Below, in pieces: positions 36,958 through 47,100 of a stretch of 64,000 nucleotides of DNA. Both the position numbers and the translations under genes were made by a program. Source of the stretch: CAZHHH01 sp052400685 (GTDB lineage Bacteria > Bacteroidota > Bacteroidia > Bacteroidales > Marinilabiliaceae); the NCBI GenBank assembly GCA_052400685.1, contig JBQTGJ010000002.1. One strand, written 5' to 3'. The stretch's first letter is position 1, and each line of letters begins with the position of its first letter. The notes beneath the pieces were generated by a model. It was not told the DNA's origin, did not search any database, and saw nothing but the letters and a program-made list of their open reading frames with translations.

Positions 36958-37725
36958 ATGCGACAAAAAGATGATTTAAAACTGGCCGTGTTAATTGATG
37001 CAGATAATATCCCGTACTCAAACATAAAAGGGATGTTGGATGAAATTGCAAAACTTGGAATCCCAACAATAAAAAGAATTTATGGAGACTGGACAAAACC
37101 GACTGTTTCGGGTTGGAAGCCAGCCCTGTTGAAACACGCAATAACACCTATTCAACAATACAGTTATACCACAGGCAAAAATGCAACAGATTCAGCAATG
37201 ATTATTGATGCAATGGATATATTGCATAGCCAAAAAGTAGACGGCTTCTGCCTGGTGTCAAGCGACAGCGATTTCACAAGATTAGCAATACGATTAAGAG
37301 AATCAGGGATGCTTGTGGTTGGAATAGGAGAAAAAAAGACCCCAAATCCTTTTATTGTTGCCTGCGACAAATTTATTTATATCGAAATTATTGGACTCAC
37401 TCAATCAAAACCAACAGAAACAATCGCAACCAACAATCAAGCCAGCCAACCGAATATTACTGTGCAAACACCAGATCCGGTCAATGAAGAGCTGATAAAA
37501 TTATTAAAAGGCACCATCGACGATTTGGCCGACGATAATGGCTGGGCGTTTCTTGCGGAAGTTGGCGGTCTTCTGATGAAAAAGAAACCTGATTTTGATT
37601 CCCGTAATTATGGTTTCCCAAAGCTAACCCCCCTGATAAAATCACTAAACACACACTTTGATATTGATGAAAAAGAAGTTGAAAACACGCATATAAAACA
37701 TATCTACGTCAAGAACCGAGAATAA
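36958..37725 (+). CDS. NYN-OST-HTH protein, predicted RNA-binding nuclease
   Basis: The 255-aa protein joins a NYN (LabA/PIN-like) domain at about 5-150 with a C-terminal OST-HTH/LOTUS domain at about 175-252. The acidic NYN residues are in LIDADNIPYSNI, GKNATDSAMIIDAMDIL and LVSSDSDFTRLA. The OST-HTH part runs from ELIKLLKGTIDDLADDNGWA to FDIDEKEV. The same pairing occurs in eukaryotic MARF1-type proteins. RNA cleavage is inferred from the acidic cluster. A Gln/Thr/Pro-rich linker separates the domains. It stands alone. Confidence 0.88.
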   Translation: MRQKDDLKLAVLIDADNIPYSNIKGMLDEIAKLGIPTIKRIYGDWTKPTVSGWKPALLKHAITPIQQYSYTTGKNATDSAMIIDAMDILHSQKVDGFCLVSSDSDFTRLAIRLRESGMLVVGIGEKKTPNPFIVACDKFIYIEIIGLTQSKPTETIATNNQASQPNITVQTPDPVNEELIKLLKGTIDDLADDNGWAFLAEVGGLLMKKKPDFDSRNYGFPKLTPLIKSLNTHFDIDEKEVENTHIKHIYVKNRE

Positions 37726-38136
37726 AATACAACAATTTTAACAACCGTGTTATCCGGACAACGTACCCGCTCCATTAAAACCAGACATTTAATTTAATTC
37801 CTGTTCATATCGTGGCAAGTTTAATACATCTCATATTAAAGGGTTACTCAGATCGAAAAAATGTGATTTACTTTTGCAAATGATTATTTTGAGAACAATC
37901 AAAACGCATAAATTGGACTTAAAAGTCAAGCTATATTAACTTTACAGACTATATGGCAAATAACCATGCTTGAGCGGTTTTACACAGGCGGCAAGCATCG
38001 GGCTGCCATTTTATGCGAACAAAGAAATTTGAAAACGGCCAATCTTCTGAACCAAAAAATCATCGAAACAGCTACGATACACTAACATAATCGAATCATC
38101 CTAACAAAAATCAAACTTTAGAATTAGCATAATTGC
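37726..38136. other. Intergenic region before the S46 peptidase
   Basis: No gene seen. Contains a minus-orientation copy of the dispersed repeat at 37850-37936 and otherwise AT-rich sequence. Confidence 0.5.
37850..37936 (-). repeat. Dispersed repeat family, copy m
   Basis: AAAAAATGTGATTTACTTTTG, then CAAATGATTATTTTGAG and a decayed core, aligns with the reverse-oriented copy at 47379-47472. Confidence 0.55.
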
Positions 38137-38144
38137 TATATTTG
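38137..38144 (+). promoter_or_regulatory. -7 element for the S46 peptidase
   Basis: TATATTTG, exact TAnnTTTG, 28 nt before the ATG. Confidence 0.6.
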
Positions 38145-38172
38145 CCATTTGATATAATTAGAAATTAAAATA

Positions 38173-40323
38173 ATGAAGAAAATTTTAGCAATGTCTTTCA
38201 TCCTGTTGATGGGTTTCGCAGGCGGGGTAAAGGCGGATGAAGGCATGTGGTTGTTGCCACTGATCCAAAAACTAAATATCGGAACCATGCAGGAGATGGG
38301 TCTTAAGCTCACGCCTGAACAAATTTACAGCGTTAACCACTCTAGTTTAAAGGATGCCGTGGTTATTTTTGGTGGCGGGTGTACCGGAGAACTGATTTCA
38401 GATCAGGGACTCATCCTTACCAACCATCACTGTGGTTACGATAAAATACAAGAACTTAGTACGCTTGAACACAACTACCTTGATGATGGCTTCTGGGCAG
38501 GATCAATGGAAGAAGAAATACCGGCACCGGGACTGACCGTTACATTCCTGAAAAAGATGGAAGACGTAACCGGTGAAATAATGTCGGCAGTAACCAACGA
38601 TATGACCGAAGAAGAACGCGGCAAAGCCATTCAGGACAAAAGAAAAGAACTGATTGATGCCGCCTCGAAAGACAATAACTACAAAGTACAGGTGAAAGAT
38701 TACTTTGCAGGGAACCAGTATTTCCTTATTGTATACGAAACATATACCGATGTCCGCTTTGTAGGGGCACCCCCATCCTCCATCGGGAAATTCGGATTTG
38801 ACACCGACAACTGGATGTGGCCACGTCATACAGGCGACTTCTCAATGTTCCGGGTTTATGCCGATGCCGAAGGTAAACCGGCCGACTACTCGGTTGAAAA
38901 CGTACCTTACCAGCCCGCCTATCACCTGCCCATATCAATAAAAGGCTATGAGAAAGGCGACTTTGCCATGACCATTGGTTTTCCGGGAAGCACCGAACGG
39001 TATCTGCCTTCATGGGGTATCGAAGAAAGGATGAAAAGCTTCAACCAAACACTTATCACCGTTCGCGGTGTGAAACAGGATATTTGGGCTGACGCCATGG
39101 CACAGAGCGATAAAATACGTCTTCAATATGCCTCCAAATTTTCGCGCAGCTCCAATTACTGGAAAAACAGTATTGGTATGAACCGCGGACTGGAAGCCCT
39201 AAACGTAATGGACAAAAAGAAAGCACAGGAAAGCGAATTCGCTCAGTGGGTGAATGCCAATGAGAGTCGCAAAGCCGTCTATGGAGAAGTTCTACCGATG
39301 CTTGAAAAAGGCTACACCCAACGGGCAGATGTTTATAAAGCCTACATGTATTTGCGGGAATCATTTCTTAATGGCACCGAAATCTACCTGTTTTCTTTGG
39401 TTGGAAAAGATCTGATCGAGACATTAGAATCGGGAGATCAGGAAAAAATTGACAAACAAATTGAAGAAATTCGCGAAACAGCAAAAGACTTCTATAAAAA
39501 TTACGATGCAGCAACCGACCAAAAAGTCATGGTTGCCATGCTCAACCTATACCAGCAAAACATCGCAAAAAAATACCAGCCCAAATTATACGACACGGTA
39601 AATGGTAAATACAAAGGAAATACAGAAAAATATGCTGCCGATGTTTTCAAAAAGACCATTTTTGCTTCTCCCGAAACATTCGAAGCATTTCTGGCAAACC
39701 CTAAGTCTAAAATTCTAAAAAAAGACATGGCTCTAAACGCAGCCAACACTTTATTGGACGCCTTCTCTAAGATTAGAGAAGAGATGTCTTCGACCAAACC
39801 ATTGATCGACAAAGGAAACAGACTATTCATGGCAGGTATGATGGAAATGCATCCCGAGAAAGTATACTACCCCGATGCTAACTTCACCATGCGTTTAAGC
39901 TATGGTACTGTTGGCGATTACGAACCCCGTGATGCCGTCAACTACAACTATTTTACGACACTTAAAGGAGTCATGGAAAAAGAGGACCCCGACAATTTTG
40001 AGTTTAACGTCCCGTCAAAACTCAAAGCGCTGTATAAAGCCGGCGACTATGGCCGCTATGCTGCCAATGACGGTCTTTTGCATGTTAACTTCACAACCAA
40101 TAATGATATTACCGGAGGTAATTCAGGCAGCCCTGTTATCAATGGTAACGGCGAACTCTTTGGTCTGGCCTTCGATGGTAACTGGGAGGCCATGAGTGGT
40201 GATATAGCATTTGAAACAGAATTACAAAAATGTATCAATGTCGACATTCGGTATGTCCTTTTCATTATCGATAAATATGCGGGAGCAACCCGTCTGATTG
40301 ATGAGATGACCATTGTTGAATAA
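38173..40323 (+). CDS. S46 family dipeptidyl-peptidase, DPP7-like
   Basis: S46 peptidases are periplasmic serine exopeptidases that release dipeptides in Bacteroidota using peptides as food. The 716-aa protein has a signal peptide (1-21). The catalytic His is in LTNHHCGYD (85/86), an Asp region in DNWMWPRHTGDF, and the serine motif GGNSGSPV (S651). The residue 18 after the serine is Gly (G669 in AFDGNWEAMSGD). In DPP11 the equivalent is Arg, selecting Asp/Glu at P1, while DPP7 has Gly and prefers hydrophobic P1. I therefore call it DPP7-like. It is monocistronic with clear promoter and terminator. Confidence 0.93.
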   Translation: MKKILAMSFILLMGFAGGVKADEGMWLLPLIQKLNIGTMQEMGLKLTPEQIYSVNHSSLKDAVVIFGGGCTGELISDQGLILTNHHCGYDKIQELSTLEHNYLDDGFWAGSMEEEIPAPGLTVTFLKKMEDVTGEIMSAVTNDMTEEERGKAIQDKRKELIDAASKDNNYKVQVKDYFAGNQYFLIVYETYTDVRFVGAPPSSIGKFGFDTDNWMWPRHTGDFSMFRVYADAEGKPADYSVENVPYQPAYHLPISIKGYEKGDFAMTIGFPGSTERYLPSWGIEERMKSFNQTLITVRGVKQDIWADAMAQSDKIRLQYASKFSRSSNYWKNSIGMNRGLEALNVMDKKKAQESEFAQWVNANESRKAVYGEVLPMLEKGYTQRADVYKAYMYLRESFLNGTEIYLFSLVGKDLIETLESGDQEKIDKQIEEIRETAKDFYKNYDAATDQKVMVAMLNLYQQNIAKKYQPKLYDTVNGKYKGNTEKYAADVFKKTIFASPETFEAFLANPKSKILKKDMALNAANTLLDAFSKIREEMSSTKPLIDKGNRLFMAGMMEMHPEKVYYPDANFTMRLSYGTVGDYEPRDAVNYNYFTTLKGVMEKEDPDNFEFNVPSKLKALYKAGDYGRYAANDGLLHVNFTTNNDITGGNSGSPVINGNGELFGLAFDGNWEAMSGDIAFETELQKCINVDIRYVLFIIDKYAGATRLIDEMTIVE

Positions 40324-40343
40324 TCGTTTTTTACAACTGATAA

Positions 40344-40385
40344 AAAGGCCATGGGGTACTCAATCCTATGGCCTTTTATTTTTTA
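40344..40385 (+). terminator. Terminator of the S46 peptidase gene
   Basis: AAAAGGCCAT pairs with ATGGCCTTTT around a 14-nt loop, followed by ATTTTTT; begins 20 nt after the stop. Confidence 0.85.
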
Positions 40386-40498
40386 AAAGCATGACAAAAA
40401 ACAGATGGTAATACGCTGGCCTTTTACTACTTTTGCGCTACTGACAGATCGGATAACGAAATTAAAAAACATCAAATAACCGCTTTAAATAAAACTAT

Positions 40499-41101
40499 AT
40501 GCACTTAAATTTTCTGGAAATATTATCAGGCTTTATTGTCCTGTTTGCAGTGATCGATATTTTTGGCTCACTACCCATAATCATCGATATACGTAATAAA
40601 GGAGGTAAAGTAAGTGCTTTTCAGGCCGCCGCCATATCATTCGTTATTCTTATCGTTTTTCTATTTTTGGGAGAGGCCATTCTGGGTTTATTCCAGGTCG
40701 ACATATCTTCCTTCGCCATAGCGGGTGCTTTTATCCTGTTTATTATGGCCATAGAAATGATATTGGGCATAGAACTCTTCAAACACGACTCACCCGCCGG
40801 GGCTTCAATTGTACCTATTGCATTTCCGCTGGTGGCAGGAGCTGGTTCGTTCACGACACTGCTTACACTAAGAGCCGAATTTGCCCTGATCAACATTATT
40901 CTTTCCTTATTGCTCAATATTATTATCGTATTTATTGTATTGAAATACACCAATAAAATAGAACGATTTATTGGAAGTGGTGGCGTCTACGTCATGAAGA
41001 AATTCTTCGGCATAATTTTGCTCGCCATATCCATTCGCTTGTTTTTATCTAATTTGTCAACATTGCTTATTGATTTAATTCCAAAAATCAAAGGTATATG
41101 A
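40499..41101 (+). CDS. MarC family integral membrane protein
   Basis: The 200-aa protein has six hydrophobic helices in the pattern of MarC/UPF0056 (FIVLFAVIDIFGSLPIII first, then ISFVILIVFLFLGEAILGLF, and the conserved PIAFPLVAGAGS). The family's transport substrate is unknown, and the antibiotic-resistance link suggested by its name is not supported for most members. Its stop overlaps the RNase HI start by the ATGA tetranucleotide, indicating coupled translation. Confidence 0.9.
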   Translation: MHLNFLEILSGFIVLFAVIDIFGSLPIIIDIRNKGGKVSAFQAAAISFVILIVFLFLGEAILGLFQVDISSFAIAGAFILFIMAIEMILGIELFKHDSPAGASIVPIAFPLVAGAGSFTTLLTLRAEFALINIILSLLLNIIIVFIVLKYTNKIERFIGSGGVYVMKKFFGIILLAISIRLFLSNLSTLLIDLIPKIKGI

Positions 41102-41715
41102 GTAAAACCAAGTTTTATGTAGTCTGGAAGGGACGTCAGCCCGGCATCTATAGCAACTGGGCCGACTGCCAGTCACAAGTCTTCGGGTTCGAGAAAGCGA
41201 TATTTAAAGGATTTGCCACCAAAGCAGAAGCCGAAGCGGCCTTTAAACAAAATCCCTGGCACATCCTAAACAACAGCACTAATAATAAAACAGCTAATGG
41301 CAAAACCGCGTCCATCATAGCCAATAGCTTATCGGTTGATGCGGCATGCAGTGGTAATCCGGGCGTAATGGAATATCGTGGCGTGCATGTTGGCACCCGG
41401 GAACAATGGTTTCTGGTAAAATTTCCTTTGGGAACTAATAATATTGGCGAATTTCTGGCTATTGTGCATGGATTGGCCGAATTAAAAAAGAAAAAACTCA
41501 ACCTGCCGGTTTACACCGATTCAGCCACCGCCTTAGCGTGGGTAAAGAAAAAGAAATGCGGCACCAAACTGCCTGAAGATACATCTACAGCGTCTCTATT
41601 TGAAGTGATTAGAAGAGCCGAAAAATGGCTGCGTGAAAACCAGTATTCACAGCCACTTTTAAAATGGGATACAAAAAAATGGGGCGAAATACCAGCCGAT
41701 TTCGGTCGAAAATAA
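41098..41715 (+). CDS. rnhA: Ribonuclease HI with N-terminal hybrid-binding domain
   Basis: The 205-aa protein starts with a viroplasmin-like RNA-DNA hybrid-binding domain (about 4-47, YVVWKGRQPGIYSNW). The catalytic domain keeps acidic residues D81 (SVDAACSGNPG), E118 (NIGEFLAIVHGL), D141 (YTDSATALAW) and D201 (ADFGRK). It is closest in layout to the Bacillus halodurans-type enzyme. It removes RNA from RNA-DNA hybrids. ATGA overlap with marC; convergent with the TPR gene with only 2 nt between stops. Confidence 0.93.
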   Translation: MSKTKFYVVWKGRQPGIYSNWADCQSQVFGFEKAIFKGFATKAEAEAAFKQNPWHILNNSTNNKTANGKTASIIANSLSVDAACSGNPGVMEYRGVHVGTREQWFLVKFPLGTNNIGEFLAIVHGLAELKKKKLNLPVYTDSATALAWVKKKKCGTKLPEDTSTASLFEVIRRAEKWLRENQYSQPLLKWDTKKWGEIPADFGRK

Positions 41716-41717
41716 AC

Positions 41718-43574
41718 CTAAACAGTAATATAAGGTAGTTTAAACCGAATACGATTTCCGCATCGTTCGCCCACACAGATTCGCTCTTCAACCGATGTCG
41801 CGGCAATGGACCGCATTCGTTCCCGTCTGGTTCGGAAATCAAAAGTTTCAATATAACTACCTCTTACAACATCCTGGTAGTATTGCATCAATTCAATCCG
41901 CACAGCCTCCGGAAACAACATGCCTGTATCCTCAAAAATGACCTCAATCACATTATTCCTTTGTATAAAACCAATATTTATATTTAGCTGCTGGTCTGAA
42001 TGAACAACGTTATTTTTAAAAACAGTACTCAGAAATTTAAGACAAAACAGTGCTGGAACAATCGTGCTATCTAAGCGTCCTTCAAGATTAGTTTTTATCT
42101 GCAGATTTATTTTCAAACCTGTTTGTGCGGCGCCACGAAAATCGCAAAAAACACGAACCAAATCCATTTCCTGCTTTAAAACAATATTAGGCCTCACCGA
42201 AAGATCGAGCATCTGTTTTACCAGTTGTTCCCGTTGTTTTGATGCTTCAGACGCTTCTTCATTATAACCAATAACTAAAGGCAGATAAAGATCAGGGTCA
42301 AGTCTTTCGCGGAGCAATCCTTCCTGCAGACGGTAATTCCCCGCTATTTTCTTAACCCGTCTATTGGATTGAAGCGCCCAAATAAACATCAAAATGCCAA
42401 ATAAAAACAAGACCGTAATAAAACCAGAGAACAAACGGGTTCGACGTTGATTTTTGGCCAGCGCCAAATCTCTGTCTAAAAGCTTCTGCTCCGTTTGTTG
42501 ATCCATAATTCCGCTGTCGAAAAGATGATTATCAACACGCATGGAATCTTTCAATGCCACATATTTCTCAAATGTAATCAAAGCATCATCCCAATCGCCC
42601 AATAGTTTATACGTCGAATAAATGGAAAAAAGATTAGAGAGTTTCATATCCCTATAATTCAAATTGTCAGACTGTTTATCGCATAACTGGTACATAAACA
42701 ACGCCTGATAATAGTCCTTCTGGTCCTTATATAAATCACCCAATAAGGAATAGGCATTAATCTCCCCAACTTTATCATGATTACTTTTAAAAAGAACCAT
42801 CGCTTTCTCGATATAATCCTTCCCTTCATCATACCGCTTTAATCGAATCAGTAACGACCCAACATTATAAAGAACACGAGACTCTGTTTTGGCGTCACTC
42901 TGATTGTGAACGATGTCCAACGCCTTCAGATAATATTTTTCAGCATTCTCCAATCGATCGGACCGGGCATAACATGCCGCCAAATTGTTATAAAGGCTAG
43001 CCATTTCATTTAAAGACTGTAGCTCCTCATAAACATCCAACGCCTTTAAATACATTGAAATGCCCCTATCAATCTCCCCATTTGTTTCCAACACCAACCC
43101 CATATTCTGGTAACATTGTGCGGCACCGAATGTATTGCCTCTTAACAGATCTATTTCAAGCGAATTAGAGAAAGCCTTCAGGGCATCATCATAAAAAGCC
43201 TGATAATAACAAACCAATCCAATGTTATTATGAATAACGGATTGTTTAGCAGAATCATTTATCAAAACAAAACTGTTTAAAGCTTTCCGATAAAAATCGT
43301 CTGCCTCGGCCCATTGCGATTCTTCGTAGGCTTTCTCCGCCACATAAAAATTCACCAACCCATTTACCAAATCCATGGTTCTAGGAGTTACTTCTTCCTT
43401 TATGGAATCAAGGAATAACTCCAGAACCCTACGATCATCCGCATTAACTTTTAAAGCAACAAGTTCTTCAATATTCGGAATTACAAGAAGCGAATCAGAC
43501 TGTTCGCTCATAGCAAACAATTTGTTTGTCAATAACAAACCAAGAAAAACAAATATAATCCGGTTATAACTCAT
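41718..43574 (-). CDS. TPR membrane protein with degenerate LytS-like C-terminus
   Basis: The 618-aa protein has a signal peptide (IIFVFLGLLLTNKLFA). A periplasmic TPR array follows (about 75-330, repeats such as AAQCYQNMGLVLETNGEIDRGI). Then come a transmembrane helix at about 382-400 (FITVLFLFGILMFIWAL) and a cytoplasmic part laid out like LytS/YehU-type kinases. There the phospho-acceptor motif NPHFLFN appears as DPDLYLP (about 428), and the N box and glycine loops of the ATPase domain are unrecognisable (FKNNVVHS, EDTGMLF). I infer a receptor that signals by interaction rather than phosphotransfer. No LytTR regulator is adjacent. Confidence 0.8.
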   Translation of the reverse strand: MSYNRIIFVFLGLLLTNKLFAMSEQSDSLLVIPNIEELVALKVNADDRRVLELFLDSIKEEVTPRTMDLVNGLVNFYVAEKAYEESQWAEADDFYRKALNSFVLINDSAKQSVIHNNIGLVCYYQAFYDDALKAFSNSLEIDLLRGNTFGAAQCYQNMGLVLETNGEIDRGISMYLKALDVYEELQSLNEMASLYNNLAACYARSDRLENAEKYYLKALDIVHNQSDAKTESRVLYNVGSLLIRLKRYDEGKDYIEKAMVLFKSNHDKVGEINAYSLLGDLYKDQKDYYQALFMYQLCDKQSDNLNYRDMKLSNLFSIYSTYKLLGDWDDALITFEKYVALKDSMRVDNHLFDSGIMDQQTEQKLLDRDLALAKNQRRTRLFSGFITVLFLFGILMFIWALQSNRRVKKIAGNYRLQEGLLRERLDPDLYLPLVIGYNEEASEASKQREQLVKQMLDLSVRPNIVLKQEMDLVRVFCDFRGAAQTGLKINLQIKTNLEGRLDSTIVPALFCLKFLSTVFKNNVVHSDQQLNINIGFIQRNNVIEVIFEDTGMLFPEAVRIELMQYYQDVVRGSYIETFDFRTRRERMRSIAATSVEERICVGERCGNRIRFKLPYITV

Positions 43575-43737
43575 TTTTTATTATTTCGAGGAACGGTAAA
43601 ATTAGATAAAATTAACAATCGCCCGTCAATATTATGCAATTAAAACCAGGGAGACTTTTTTCAAGTTACAATTTAGCAAACGTTATTTGCCAATATAGTC
43701 CATAATTTTTTCTGAATATCAACCAAACGGATCTAAA

Positions 43738-43883
43738 TAGTGTTTGTCTATAAAGTCAATTTCTGCGTTATGCTTGTCGTAAAAACAGTCATTTACGAAA
43801 AGTAAACTCCTTGATTTTTATGACTTCGCAAGCCTTGAATTTGAACTTTATATTTTAAACACTTCGTTTATAGACAGACTCTA
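43738..43883 (+). repeat. Dispersed repeat family, complete copy e (146 bp)
   Basis: Starts TAGTGTTTGTCTATAAAGTC and ends TTTATAGACAGACTCTA; the 17-bp ends are inverted repeats matching at 15 positions. Internal cores are TTCTGCGTTATGCTTGTC and GACTTCGCAAGCCTTGAATT. Length equals that of copy d. Confidence 0.9.
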
Positions 43884-43885
43884 AA

Positions 43886-44003
43886 TAGAGCCTGTCTATA
43901 AAGTCCAACTTCTGCGCTACGCTTGCTTTCAAAATGATCATTTACGGGAGTAAACTCACATTTTACGAGCTTCAAAACGAACCTGCTTACGAATAGAGCA
44001 AAT
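43886..44003 (+). repeat. Dispersed repeat family, copy f, right end missing
   Basis: Begins TAGAGCCTGTCTATAAAGTC only 2 nt after copy e, in the same orientation; carries CTTCTGCGCTACGCTTGC and TCAAAATGATCATTTACGGG, then decays before the right end. Confidence 0.85.
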
Positions 44004-44151
44004 ACCAATAGAGAATTTCCATATGGTAACTGAGAAACAAATTATAAACACATGAAATTCTCGAAAAATAGATTTTTTATATAACGCGAAAGTTCCCGGA
44101 CAAACACGACATAAAAAAAACGAGGTGACGTTTTATCATAAAAAAATCTTG

Positions 44152-44159
44152 TATCTTAG
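44152..44159 (+). promoter_or_regulatory. Probable -7 element for the beta-galactosidase gene
   Basis: TATCTTAG, one mismatch to TAnnTTTG, 34 nt before the ATG. Confidence 0.4.
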
Positions 44160-44193
44160 TTTTTTAAATATTAAAACTCTTTCAAACTAACAC

Positions 44194-47100
44194 ATGATGC
44201 AAAAACTATTTGGATTAATCATTGGACTTGCGTTGTATTCGTGCACAAATTATAACGATTATGCCGATGTTCCGTTTGACGAAAAAGTGCCGGCCGATTG
44301 GGAAAATCCGGCTGTGAATGAGATAAACAGAGAGAGCCCAAGAGCCTGGTTTGTGCCTTTTGCTTCAGAGGAAGAGGTGGATGCCAATGATATATGGGCG
44401 TCGTCGTTGGTTCAGTCATTAAATGGTGAGTGGTTATTTAAGTATTCCGATAACCCATCATCACGACCTTTCTATTTTTTTAAAGATGATTATGATACCC
44501 GTAAGTGGTCCGTCATCAAGGTGCCTTCCAATTTCGAATTAGAGGGTTACACTTATCCTATTTATACTAACTCTCAGTATCCTTTTGCGAAAACACCGCC
44601 ATCTATTCAGGATAATTATAATCCGGTGGGTTCGTACAAGCGTAGTTTTACGATTCCGGATAACTGGTCAGGAAAAGATATTTATCTTCATTTCGGCGCT
44701 GTAAGCTCTGCCATGTATGTGTGGGTCAATGGGCTTCAGGTTGGTTACAGTGAAGATAGTAAGACACCTGCTGAGTTTAATATTACAAAATATTTAAAGC
44801 CCGGGAATAACACTTTGGCTGTTGAGGTGTATAAATGGAGTGACGGAAGTTATTTAGAAGATCAGGATTTCTGGCGTTTGGGCGGAATCACCCGTGACGT
44901 ATTCCTGATGGCCCGCGAGCAAATGCACATTCGTGATTTTCGCGTTGAGGCGGGTCTGGATGATGATTATACGACCGGAAAATTTGAGCTTTCCATTGAT
45001 GTTGCCGGAACTGCGCAGGGTTCCATTGAAGCATCTCTTAAAAATGGGGACGTTTTGTTAGATCAATTTTCAGGACAAATCAAAGACGGGAAATTTAACT
45101 TTACTGCTACGTATGAACAGGTGAAGCGTTGGACCGCAGAAACCCCTAATCTTTACGAATTACTTATTGCTTTGAAAAATGCGGATGATACCGTACTGGA
45201 AGTTATCAGGCAGGATGTAGGTTTTCGAAGGATAGAAATCAAAGGAAATACGCTTTTGGTTAATGGACAATATATTTATTTGAAAGGGGTCAATTTACAT
45301 GAACATCACGATATTACCGGTCATGTTGTGGATGAGGCCACGATGCTGAAAGATATTAAAACGATGAAAGCTCATAATATCAATGCGGTACGCACTTCTC
45401 ACTATCCGCAACCCGAGCGCTGGTATGAGCTTTGTAATCGTTATGGTCTTTATTTAATTGATGAAGCCAATATTGAGTCGCACGGAATGGGTTATGGCGC
45501 TCAATCGTTAGCTAAAGATTCGACCTGGAAAGCGTCGCATTTGTTCAGGACACGCAATATGTTTGCACGGGATAAAAATCAACCTTCGGTGATCATCTGG
45601 TCGTTAGGTAATGAAGCCGGTAATGGTATTAATTTCGACGCCACTTACGACTATCTAAAGTCGGTTGAATTGAGTCGGCCGGTTCAGTATGAGCAGGCAC
45701 ACGGAGGGCGTAACACTGATATTAATGCCCCTATGTATGCGCGTATTAATTATTTGGTACAATATGCCGAAAAAGATCCCCGAAAGCCGCTCATTCAATG
45801 TGAATATGCTCATGCCATGGGCAATAGTGTTGGAAATCTTCAGGACTATTGGGATGTAATTGAATCGTATGAGGTTTTACAAGGCGGCTTTATTTGGGAT
45901 TGGGTTGATCAAGGCCTTTTAACCAAAGATTCTGCCGGCGTAAAATATTGGGCTTATGGTGGCGATTTTGGTCCCGATACGGTTCCCTCTGATGGCAATT
46001 TTTGTATTAACGGATTGGTGAACCCCGATAGGGGCGTTAAACCAGCTTTGTTGGAGGTGAAAAAAGTTTATCAGTACATCAAATTTCGTCCTGTAGATCT
46101 TAGTAAGGGTATTATTACCATTGAAAATAAGTATGGTTTTATTAATACCAATAAGTTTGATTTTAGTTGGGTGATTAAAGGCGATGGCGAGAAGGTTCAA
46201 TCCGGCTCTTTTGATAATATCGCACTAGCGCCCGATCAAAAAGCCAATGCAAAGGTTGATATGAATTTTGAGGTTCAACCAGGTGTTGAATATTATCTGA
46301 CCGTAACGGCGGCTTTAAAGAAAAATGACGGACTACTTGCTGCGGGGACAGTCCTGGCTGCCGAGCAGTTTAAACTTCCAATAGATATTCCCGGTTCATC
46401 CAAAACAGAGGTATTATCCCCATTAACGCATCAAACAAATGGTGATACATTAATTATTAGCGGTCAGAATTTTACTGTAACATTTGATTTGGTCAAAGGA
46501 GTTATGACGGGTTTTGCTGCTGACGGCATTGAAATGTTGCAAAGCGGGCCGGAGCCTTCCTTGTGGCGCGCACCCACTGATAATGATTTTGGCAATGACA
46601 TGCCCGTGCGTTCACGTATGTGGCGCAAGGCCGGCGAGAACCGTAAAGTGACAGCCACCGGAGTCAACCAACTGTCGGAAGGAGAGATACAGGTGGTGTT
46701 GACGTTTGACTTGCTGAATAATGATGGCGCAAAGATCGCTTCTTATACCAGTCAATATCTGGTTAAAGGGAATAAAAATGTTGAGGTTGAAAATACTTTC
46801 GTGATGACTCAGCCCGGCCTGCCTGAAATTCCACGTATGGGTATGACTTTGATAATGCCTTCTCAATTTGACCAAATGACATGGTTCGGACGTGGTCCGC
46901 AGGAGTCTTATCAAGATCGAAAGACTGGTGCTTTTGTAGATCTTTACTCCGGATCTGTTGCTGATCAATACTGGCCATATATTCGTCCGCAGGAGAATGG
47001 CAATAAAACCGATGTGCGTTGGATGTCGATAACCAATTCAGAAGGCAAAGGATTAAAATTCACAGGAAATCAATTGTTGGAAGTGTCGGCTCATCATAAC

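Larger units (their letters stand above)
43575..44151. other. Intergenic region with two tandem repeat copies
   Basis: About 580 bases without a gene, between the divergent TPR and beta-galactosidase genes. More than half is the head-to-tail pair of dispersed repeats (43738-43883 and 43886-44003). A -7-like TAATTTTA lies upstream of the TPR gene on the minus strand. Confidence 0.6.
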
